Part shown: positions 5,701-10,809 of the stretch, one piece after another | How positions within the stretch are numbered: position 1 is the first letter of the stretch | How the letters are laid out: each line of letters starts with the position of its first letter | Source: UBA7672 sp035995285 | GTDB lineage: Bacteria; Pseudomonadota; Alphaproteobacteria; Caulobacterales; Hyphomonadaceae | Reading direction: 5' to 3' | Length of the DNA stretch: 10,809 nucleotides | Assembly (NCBI GenBank): GCA_035995285.1 | Contig: DASYKO010000491.1 | Coordinates: 1-10,809 of the forward strand | The notes under the pieces: generated by a model | The model's database searches: none | What the model was told of the DNA's origin: nothing | What the model saw: the letters and a program-made list of their open reading frames with translations, nothing else | Translations under genes and position numbers: made by a program

Positions 5701-6003
5701 CTATCGGCTGACCGAAGTTGCTGCGGCGGACCTGGATGAGATCGCGGCATTCACAATTGAAAAGTTCGGCGTGGCGCAGGCGAGGCAATACGCCAACGGT
5801 CTTTTTCGCGCGTTGGATTTGCTTGTCGCCTTCCGCAGATGGGTTCGGATCAAGGGCATGTCCTCGCCGGCATGAGGCGAACGGTTCACGGATCCCATGC
5901 CATCTACTATGCGCAGGTCGGCGACGAAATCGTCGTGCTTGGCCTGCTGGGAGCTGGCCAGGATCCGCTGCAACGGTTCAGCGAAGTCTCCGATAGAGAC
6001 TAG
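5690..6003 (+). pseudogene. parE: ParE/RelE-superfamily toxin gene, frameshifted
   Basis: Translation from GTG 5690 gives PNSYRLTEVAAADLDEIAAF and then a DLLVAF stretch typical of ParE toxins, but it stops early at 5873-5875 after 61 residues. The missing half continues in another frame after 5833: PQMGSDQGHVLAGMRRTVHG, then SHAIYYAQVGDEIVVLG and QDPLQRF, ending at 6001-6003. Adding one C to the CC at 5833-5834 restores a 104-residue toxin, the normal ParE length. ParE toxins poison DNA gyrase, other members of the superfamily cleave mRNA, and the target here is unknown. No -1 slippery heptamer is seen at the junction, so mutation or a sequencing error is likelier than programmed frameshifting. 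An ATG at 5872 overlaps the early stop as ATGA and could restart translation of the 43-residue C-terminal part. The end overlaps the convergent gene by three bases. Confidence 0.8.
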
Positions 6004-7628
6004 CCAGCTTTCTTCCGGCACATGTAGCGGGTGCGATGGATGTCCTCAGCATTGTCTTCGTAGCCGGTGATGTCGGGGGAGACGATGTCCTGCGTGACGC
6101 GGACGAGGAGGGGGAGGACGGCAGTGTCCGCCAGCATCAGCTCGTCGGCCTGGTGCAGGATGTCGGCGCGTTTGGCGGGATCGAGTTCGACGTTGGATTT
6201 GTCGAGCAGCGCGTCATAGGCCTTGTTGGCATAGCCGCCATAGTTCATCGCGCCGGTGCGTGAATCCATCAGGTAGAGGAAGTTGTAGGCGTCGTTGTAG
6301 TCGGCGACCCAGCCGGCGTCGGCGAGGATGAAGTCCTTCGACTGCAGCTGCTTGTAGAGGTCTTTCGTTTCGACCTGTCGGATCTGGGCGTCGACCCACG
6401 GGGCGATCTCTTTCCAGTTGTCCTGCAGCACGGGCGCGATGCGCGGATTATTGCCCGAGGCGCGGAACTGATACTCGAACGACAGGGGCTTGTTCGGGCC
6501 GTAGCCGGCTTCCTGCAGCAGCTTGGCGGCTTCCTTCAGGCGATCGGCGCGCGGCGTCGACTTCCAGGCGAACTCGGCCGGGGTCGCATAGCCGTTGAGG
6601 CCCTTCGGAATGAATCCATACGCCGGGATCTCGCCGCCCTTGAGGATGTCCTGCGTGATGTATTCGCGGTCCATGGCCAGCGCGAGCGCCTTGCGCACGC
6701 GTACGTCGTTGAACGGCGGCTTGGTGATGTTGGCGACAGTGTAGGTGGTCGACATCATGGGGGCGACGCGCGGCCAGCCCGGCAGTTTCTTCTTGGTCTC
6801 TTCCAGCTGTCCGGTTGGGAAGGAGTTGTTCATGTCGATGTCGCCGGCCTGGGCGCGGCGCACCATCGCATCATGATCCGACTGGGTGTAGAAGATCACC
6901 TCGTTGAAGCAGACATTCGCCGCATCCGGGAAGCCGGCATTCTTCTCAAGCCGGATGAAGTCGCCCGAGCGCCATTCCTTCAGCTTGTATGCGCCGTTGA
7001 CGACGATGTTCTCCGCGCGCGTCCACTGGTCGCCGAACTTCTCGACGACGTGCATCGGCACGGGGAAGGCGGTGTAGTGCTTGAGCAGGCCGGGCAGGTA
7101 GGGCGCGGGATATTCGAGCTTGATCTCGAGCGTGTAGTCGTCGATCGCCTTGACGCCGAGCTGGTCGGGCGGGAGCTGGCCGGAGTTCACTTTCTGCGCG
7201 TTGAGGATGGTGTACTGCACCGAGGCGTAGACGGCGCCGAGCGTCTTGGGGTTTTCGAGGCGGCGAAACGAGTATTCGAAATCCTTGGCGGTGACGGGCG
7301 TGCCGTCGGACCAGTTGGTGTGCTTCAGCTTGAACGTCCAGGTCTTCTGGTCGTCGGAGACGGTCCAGCTTTCGGCGACGCCGGGGATGGGTTGGGATTT
7401 CGCGTCTTCGGTGAAGAGGCCGATGAACATGTCGCCGATGACGTCGTTCTCCCACGTGCCCTGGGCCTTGTGCGGGTCGAGCGAGTCCGGATTGGCGCCG
7501 ACGCCGCGGCGGAACACGCCTTCCGGCGCGCCTTTTGAGGAAGCGGTCTGCGTTGAGGGGCCTCCGCAGGCGGTGAGGACAAGGGCGGCGGCGGCAATGC
7601 CAAGCAGAATTCGGCGCCTCAGGCGCAT
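6000..7628 (-). CDS. Peptide ABC transporter substrate-binding lipoprotein (SBP family 5, OppA-like)
   Basis: The 542-residue extracytoplasmic solute-binding protein belongs to the oligopeptide/dipeptide family. It begins with a basic RLRRR segment, a hydrophobic core and the lipobox LTAC (Cys21), so it is probably membrane-anchored in the periplasm. Family-5 signatures follow: PGVAESW (82-88), DDQKTWTFKLK (92-102) and WSDGTPVTAKDF (106-117). Later FNDVRVRKALALAMDRE is the usual RxAxxxAxDR block. Length is normal for OppA. The start at 7628 is preferred over an in-frame ATG at 7652 because GAGGAG (plus-strand ctcctc, 7636-7641) lies seven bases before it and the signal peptide then has ordinary length. 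No permease or ATPase genes accompany it here, so it is an orphan unless partners lie elsewhere. It is divergent from the exported protein at 7766. Confidence 0.9.
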   Translation of the reverse strand: MRLRRRILLGIAAAALVLTACGGPSTQTASSKGAPEGVFRRGVGANPDSLDPHKAQGTWENDVIGDMFIGLFTEDAKSQPIPGVAESWTVSDDQKTWTFKLKHTNWSDGTPVTAKDFEYSFRRLENPKTLGAVYASVQYTILNAQKVNSGQLPPDQLGVKAIDDYTLEIKLEYPAPYLPGLLKHYTAFPVPMHVVEKFGDQWTRAENIVVNGAYKLKEWRSGDFIRLEKNAGFPDAANVCFNEVIFYTQSDHDAMVRRAQAGDIDMNNSFPTGQLEETKKKLPGWPRVAPMMSTTYTVANITKPPFNDVRVRKALALAMDREYITQDILKGGEIPAYGFIPKGLNGYATPAEFAWKSTPRADRLKEAAKLLQEAGYGPNKPLSFEYQFRASGNNPRIAPVLQDNWKEIAPWVDAQIRQVETKDLYKQLQSKDFILADAGWVADYNDAYNFLYLMDSRTGAMNYGGYANKAYDALLDKSNVELDPAKRADILHQADELMLADTAVLPLLVRVTQDIVSPDITGYEDNAEDIHRTRYMCRKKAG

Positions 7629-7697
7629 GCGGAAACTCCTCAAATACCACAATGCCCGTGTTTCATGTTGTATCGGGCAGCTTTTCTGACGGCGAAA

Positions 7698-7717
7698 CTA
7701 GCGTCAGAGTACGCTAG
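7698..7717. promoter_or_regulatory. Inverted repeat CTAGCGT-N6-ACGCTAG in divergent spacer
   Basis: Perfect 7-base arms (7698-7704 and 7711-7717) lie 69 bases from the peptide-binding protein start and 48 from the exported protein start. The position suits an operator read by a dimeric regulator controlling one or both genes. No family-specific consensus was recognised. Confidence 0.4.
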
Positions 7718-7724
7718 ATTGAAA

Positions 7725-7745
7725 GGCCCATGCGCTGCGTGGGCC
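7725..7745 (+). promoter_or_regulatory. Hairpin in the probable leader of the exported-protein gene
   Basis: GGCCCA (7725-7730) pairs with TGGGCC (7740-7745). The inner bases extend this to a nine-pair stem (one U-G pair) with a GCU loop. It stands 20 bases before the ATG of the next gene and just ahead of its weak GAAGAG ribosome binding site. A leader RNA structure affecting translation is possible; no T tract follows, so a terminator is unlikely. Confidence 0.4.
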
Positions 7746-7765
7746 GGTAACGAAGAGTTTGTCCC

Positions 7766-8227
7766 ATGCGTGCCTTCATTCTTGCCTCATTCATGCTGGT
7801 TTCAGGCACGGCCTGGGCGCAGGGGGCGTCGATAGACAAGGTAAAGAGCTGCACGGCCGTGAAGGAAGACGCGGCGCGCCTGCAATGCTTCGACGCCGCC
7901 GTTGCAGCGTTGCAGCCTTCGGCGCCGGAAGCCCGGAAGATCGTGAAGGCGCCTGAGCCTGCTGCTACTTCGACGGCATCCCTCGTTCCGAAGAAAACGG
8001 AAACGCCCGATCGCATCACGGTCAGCGTCACGGCCATCAGCCCGGGAGCGGATGGCAAGCTGCGCTTTGCCTTGTCCAACGGCGAGACATGGCGGCAGAC
8101 GGATTCCATCGCGCCGAAGAATCTCGGCAAGGGTCCGTGGGAAGCTGAGCTGCGCAAGGCGGCCCTGGGCAGCTACATGCTGAAAATCGGAAACAAGACG
8201 CCGGTGCGCGTCGCTCTGGTGCAGTAG
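7766..8227 (+). CDS. Exported protein with C-x(n)-RLxCFD motif
   Basis: The 153-residue product has a clear Sec signal peptide cleaved after AWA (about residue 18), so it is periplasmic. The mature N-terminus carries CTAVKEDAARLQCFDAAVAA. This C...RL-CFD pattern is shared by many small exported proteobacterial proteins, including VasI-type proteins of some type VI loci; a disulfide between the two cysteines is likely. A Pro/Ala/Lys-rich linker follows. The C-terminal part, from DRITVSVTAI through FALSNGETWRQTDS to LGSYMLKIG, looks like a small beta domain of the kind seen in uncharacterised relatives with a NGxxWRQ motif. No enzymatic function can be assigned, and no type VI genes are nearby. 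A membrane-anchored LuxR-type regulator starts 17 bases downstream, suggesting co-transcription. Confidence 0.75.
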   Translation: MRAFILASFMLVSGTAWAQGASIDKVKSCTAVKEDAARLQCFDAAVAALQPSAPEARKIVKAPEPAATSTASLVPKKTETPDRITVSVTAISPGADGKLRFALSNGETWRQTDSIAPKNLGKGPWEAELRKAALGSYMLKIGNKTPVRVALVQ

Positions 8228-8244
8228 GGCGGGTGGAATACGAC

Positions 8245-8676
8245 ATGCGCCGCTGGGAGCTGATCCGCACCGTGCTGGTCTACGGCCTCGCGCTGGCCGC
8301 GGGCATTGGCGTGCTGCAATGGCTCGAGGTCGGCATGCTGGCGCGGACGCATACGTTCGAGCTGTATGGCGGGATGCTGGCCATCGGCTTTCTGGGGTTG
8401 GGGATCTGGGTCGGCGCCCGCCTGTTCCGCCGCGGGCCGCCTGCGCAGACCTTCGAGCCCAACGCCCGTGCGCAGGAAACGCTGGGCATCAGCGGGCGCG
8501 AACTGGAAGTTCTGGAGCTGCTGGCTTCCGGCAAGTCGAACAAGGAAATCTCGGCCAAGCTCAACGTCTCGCCCAACACGGTGAAGACGCATGTGGCGAA
8601 GCTCTACGGCAAGCTGGAAGCCGGCCGTCGTACGGAGGCCATCCTGAAGGCGCGCGAGCTGGGGATAATCCGGTAG
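8245..8676 (+). CDS. Membrane-anchored LuxR-type HTH regulator
   Basis: The 143-residue protein has two hydrophobic segments (about residues 9-27 and 40-61) and then a LuxR/FixJ-type DNA-binding domain (82-141). The domain reads SGRELEVLELLASGKSNKEI, then NVSPNTVKTHVAKLYGKL, an almost canonical GerE-type helix-turn-helix with the dimerisation helix after it. There is no receiver or ligand domain, so any signal should come through the membrane part or a partner. The ATG at 8245 has GTGGA upstream at workable spacing. A GTG at 8233 in frame would add four residues but has no room for a ribosome binding site. A hairpin separates it from the DUF4199 gene downstream. Its targets are unknown; adjacent genes are the first guess. 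Confidence 0.82.
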   Translation: MRRWELIRTVLVYGLALAAGIGVLQWLEVGMLARTHTFELYGGMLAIGFLGLGIWVGARLFRRGPPAQTFEPNARAQETLGISGRELEVLELLASGKSNKEISAKLNVSPNTVKTHVAKLYGKLEAGRRTEAILKARELGIIR

Positions 8677-8685
8677 CAGCCCGCC

Positions 8686-8705
8686 CGTGTAACTGGGCGT
8701 GTAAC
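8686..8705 (+). repeat. Direct repeat CGTGTAAC x2
   Basis: CGTGTAAC occurs at 8686-8693 and again at 8698-8705, a 12-base period, just after the stop codon of the LuxR-type regulator and before the hairpin at 8717. It could be a regulator site for the downstream DUF4199 gene or a chance duplication. Confidence 0.35.
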
Positions 8706-8716
8706 GTGCGGATTCC

Positions 8717-8742
8717 GGGTGATTTCGCGAAAATCACCCTTT
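8717..8742 (+). terminator. Hairpin after the LuxR-type regulator gene
   Basis: GGGTGATTT (8717-8725) and AAATCACCC (8731-8739) form a perfect nine-pair stem with a CGCGA loop, followed by TTT. It lies 40 bases after the regulator stop codon and is the best terminator-like structure in the window. The T run is short, so it may attenuate rather than end transcription into the DUF4199 gene. Confidence 0.5.
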
Positions 8743-8812
8743 CGGGCGATTGAGCTTGGCGGTGGGCGTGGCGAGAGGTGATGCTTTAACCAAGGACAGG
8801 GGAAGGGGAGCC

Positions 8813-9370
8813 ATGCTCACCAGGATCATCTCATACGGCATCATCGGCGCGTTGATCGTCGGCTCGCTCATGTATACGGGCTCGATCGGCTGGGCCTCGG
8901 GAGAGAGCCACCAGTCGACCGAAAACGGCCTTGTCGTCGGCTATCTTACCCAGGTGATCGCGCTCACCTTCGTGTTTCTGGGAGTGAAGGCCCACCGCGA
9001 CAATGCGCTGGGCGGCGTGATCAAGTTCCTGCCTGCCTTCGGCGTCGGCCTTGCGATCAGCGCGATTGCCTCGCTGGGCTGGGTGATCAGCTGGGAGATC
9101 GTGCTCAGCGTCTCGCATTTCGACATGGGCGCGATGATGAAGGAGCAGATGGTTGCCCAGGCGCAGGCCAGTGGCGCGGGCGAAGCGGCGATCCAGAAGG
9201 CCATCGCCGACGCCGACAGTTTCGCCAAGATGTATCAGAACCCGCTGTACCGCATGCCCATGTCGTTCATCGAGATGTTCCCGGTAGGCATTCTGGTCTC
9301 GCTCATTTCCGCGGCCGTCTTGCGCAACAGCCGCTTTCTTCCGGCGGGCCGTCCCGCAGTGCAGGGATAA
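8813..9370 (+). CDS. DUF4199 family membrane protein
   Basis: The 185-residue integral membrane protein has about four hydrophobic segments (around 6-27, 40-58, 72-99 and 150-171). Between the third and fourth is an amphipathic stretch, MMKEQMVAQAQASGAGEAAI and following, probably a soluble helical loop. The pattern FVFLGVKAHRDNALGGVIKF, then a long loop ending YQNPLYRMPMSFIEMFPVG, matches DUF4199 proteins, whose function is not established. The start at 8813 has an AAGGGGAG block directly upstream. An in-frame start at 8750 would add 21 residues but overlaps poorly conserved spacer and is rejected. The stop codon is five bases from the start of the VOC gene, so the two are almost certainly translated from one message. 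The preceding LuxR-type gene may regulate or belong to the same unit. Confidence 0.83.
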   Translation: MLTRIISYGIIGALIVGSLMYTGSIGWASGESHQSTENGLVVGYLTQVIALTFVFLGVKAHRDNALGGVIKFLPAFGVGLAISAIASLGWVISWEIVLSVSHFDMGAMMKEQMVAQAQASGAGEAAIQKAIADADSFAKMYQNPLYRMPMSFIEMFPVGILVSLISAAVLRNSRFLPAGRPAVQG

Positions 9371-9375
9371 GTCAC

Positions 9376-9822
9376 ATGAAGTTCCGTTCGCTCTTTCTTG
9401 TCGCCGCTCTCGCTCTTTCGCCTGCCGCTCACGCACAGCAAGGACTTCCACCAAAAGGATTGGCAATGAGCCCCGCACCCATCGTCTTCTTCGACATCGC
9501 CGGACCCGCCGATGCAAAGCTCTCGGCCTTCTACAAGGAGTGCTTCGGCTGGGAGGCTGGGCCCACGGGCAATCTCAGCGTGCCGGTCAGCGGCCCGCCT
9601 CTGGAGGGAACATTCCGCATCGATCCGACGGAGAAGGTCATCTACATCGGCGTGCCGGACATCACGGCGAGCCTGGCGAAGGTCACCGCCAATGGTGGCA
9701 AGATCCACGCGCCGCGCTTCGAGGTGAAGGGCGTGGTCATCCTCGGCCTGTTCTTCGATCCTGCGGGCAATCGCATGGGCCTCGTGGAGATCGGAGCGGA
9801 CGGGAAGGCGAAGGCGCCCTAG
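9376..9822 (+). CDS. VOC-family protein with a signal peptide
   Basis: The 148-residue product has an N-terminal signal peptide (KFRSLFLVAALALSPAAHA, cleavage after about residue 20) followed by a single vicinal-oxygen-chelate (glyoxalase/bleomycin-resistance) domain. Visible VOC features are PIVFFDIAGPADAKLSAFY and CFGWEAG in the first module. VIYIGVPDI, LAKVTANGGKI and LFFDPAGNRMGLVEI are in the second. The usual first-strand histidine is absent, so metal binding and enzymatic activity are doubtful. VOC proteins are normally cytoplasmic, making the leader unusual. A second ATG at 9466, preceded by AAAAGGA (9453-9459) at six bases, would yield a 118-residue cytoplasmic form starting where the domain starts. 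It is coupled to the DUF4199 gene and shares the CTAG at 9819-9822 with the convergent LtrA gene. Confidence 0.83.
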   Translation: MKFRSLFLVAALALSPAAHAQQGLPPKGLAMSPAPIVFFDIAGPADAKLSAFYKECFGWEAGPTGNLSVPVSGPPLEGTFRIDPTEKVIYIGVPDITASLAKVTANGGKIHAPRFEVKGVVILGLFFDPAGNRMGLVEIGADGKAKAP

Positions 9823-10809
9823 GGCTGATGCTCCGGCGGCTTGGTATGGGCGCCGCTGGCGGCGCGCCACTCCGGATGCGCCTTGTGCCACTTGGCCACG
9901 GACCGGTTCTCCCAGACGCCGGTGATGAGCATGACCAGCGCTGCCGCGCCCGCCAGCACGATGATCGGTGCATAGGGAATGGCGAGCACGAGCGCTCCAA
10001 GCAGCGCCAGGCCGACAATGTGGGACACGGGCAACTGTTCGAACACTGTGCGCTTGAAGATCAGATTGCCGAACAGGAAGAGGGCCGGGCCGCCGAGGAT
10101 GGCGATCGCCTGCATCGGCTCGGCGTGATGATCGGGATGGCCGAGCACGAACTCGTCGGACACGGCTGAGAGGATGATCCCCGCAATCAGCGGTATGTGG
10201 CAGTAGGTGTAGGCCGAGCGGGCGATGCGGCCTGTGTCGTCGGAGCGGGTGAACTCCTCGCTCGCATCTTCTGCCGCGACGCTGAAATAGACCCACCACA
10301 TGGCGAGCGTGCCGGCGAGGCAGACGCCGAACGCAGCGAACGACAAGGATGTCCAGGCCTGTTCGGCGAACACGCCGCCTGTCACCAGCAGGGATTCGCC
10401 CAGCGCGATGATCACGAACAGGGCGCAGCGTTCGGCGAAGTGTTCGGCTGAGACATTCCAGTCCGTCGTCTGCGACTGTCCCATGCCCGGCACCCAGAAC
10501 ATCAGGGCGGGAGAGATCGCCTCCAGCGTCAGTGCGATGCCCCAGGCGATCCAGCGCTGCTCATGCTCCAGGAACGCGCCGGCGATCCAGAATGCGCCCG
10601 ACGTGGCGAGCCAGATCAGGATGCGCTGGAAGTTGCGGTAGTTCGCCGGGCTGTGCCCGCGCAGCGCCAGTGTCAGGAATGTCGTGCGCACAAGCTGCAT
10701 CGCCACATAGGCGACAGCGAAGGCGAGGCCCTTCTCGCCGAACGCCTCAGGGATGGAGGAGGACAGCACCAGCCCCGCCGCCATCATCGCGAAGAGCAGG
10801 ATGCGCACC
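9819..10809 (-). CDS. ltrA: LtrA-family (low temperature requirement) membrane protein, partial
   Basis: The last roughly 330 residues of a polytopic membrane protein are present; the frame is open through the right edge, so the N-terminus is missing. Several hydrophobic helices alternate with short loops. Family landmarks are LFAMMAAGLVLSSSIPEAFG near the edge, EHFAERCALFVIIALGESLL in the middle and YTYCHIPLIAGIILSAV after it. The ERC-LFVIIALGES and Y-HIPL-AGI segments are characteristic of LtrA proteins, first named in Listeria for growth at low temperature; the molecular function is unknown. The C-terminal tail (SGAHTKPPEHQP) is polar. The stop codon shares bases with that of the convergent VOC gene, and no terminator separates them. 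Confidence 0.87.
   Translation of the reverse strand, partial: VRILLFAMMAAGLVLSSSIPEAFGEKGLAFAVAYVAMQLVRTTFLTLALRGHSPANYRNFQRILIWLATSGAFWIAGAFLEHEQRWIAWGIALTLEAISPALMFWVPGMGQSQTTDWNVSAEHFAERCALFVIIALGESLLVTGGVFAEQAWTSLSFAAFGVCLAGTLAMWWVYFSVAAEDASEEFTRSDDTGRIARSAYTYCHIPLIAGIILSAVSDEFVLGHPDHHAEPMQAIAILGGPALFLFGNLIFKRTVFEQLPVSHIVGLALLGALVLAIPYAPIIVLAGAAALVMLITGVWENRSVAKWHKAHPEWRAASGAHTKPPEHQP

Noticed and set aside
5825..5840. Programmed -1 frameshifting in the toxin gene
   Set aside because: The -1 shift would need re-reading of one C at TTCC, but no X-XXY-YYZ slippery heptamer or obvious downstream pseudoknot is visible; a lost base explains it more simply.
6873..7538. A 221-codon plus-strand open frame opposite the peptide-binding protein
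   Set aside because: It mirrors the codon pattern of the real gene; its Val/Asp/Arg/Gly-rich product resembles no family.
9235..10299. A 354-codon minus-strand open frame across the DUF4199, VOC and LtrA genes
   Set aside because: It covers three well-supported genes in other frames and has no recognisable domain or ribosome binding site.

Overview
This window looks like a stretch of a GC-rich alphaproteobacterial chromosome. The protein families support that: a NepR-type anti-sigma protein (a family restricted to Alphaproteobacteria), a DUF1499 protein, a LuxR-HTH/DUF4199 pair and an LtrA-family protein. A Caulobacterales/Hyphomonadaceae-like host is my guess from protein style only. No rRNA, tRNA, CRISPR array or replication origin was seen.

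Layout, left to right. Bases 1-119 are the 3' tail of an IS110-family transposase. A short spacer follows with a palindromic dispersed-repeat-like element (181-235). A lipoprotein glycerophosphodiester phosphodiesterase (249-1295, minus) is divergent from a long/medium-chain acyl-CoA synthetase (1390-3186, plus), which is probably co-transcribed with a membrane DUF1499 protein (3252-4070). A 125-residue protein carrying two NepR-like helix pairs in tandem (4154-4531) comes next. Two recently duplicated small lipoprotein genes (4588-4848 and 4958-5203, both minus) then face a ParD-like antitoxin gene (5431-5700). The antitoxin has a perfect 29-bp palindrome upstream. Its ParE-like toxin partner (5690-6003) is broken by an apparent one-base deletion. 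The toxin tail overlaps the end of a convergent orphan peptide-binding lipoprotein gene (6000-7628, minus). Divergent from that is a run of four plus-strand genes in two groups: an exported protein with an RLxCFD motif (7766-8227) followed by a membrane-anchored LuxR-type regulator (8245-8676), then a hairpin, then a DUF4199 membrane protein (8813-9370) followed by a signal-peptide-bearing VOC protein (9376-9822). The window ends inside an LtrA-family membrane protein (9819 to the edge, minus).

Most genes are ordinary envelope and lipid-metabolism functions. The points that deserve attention are the tandem-NepR protein, the split toxin gene next to its intact antitoxin, the duplicated lipoprotein cassette with its conserved upstream palindrome, and the regulator/DUF4199/VOC cluster. 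I did not find a clearly new multi-gene defence or mobile system. The tandem-NepR protein is the best candidate for something not previously described.
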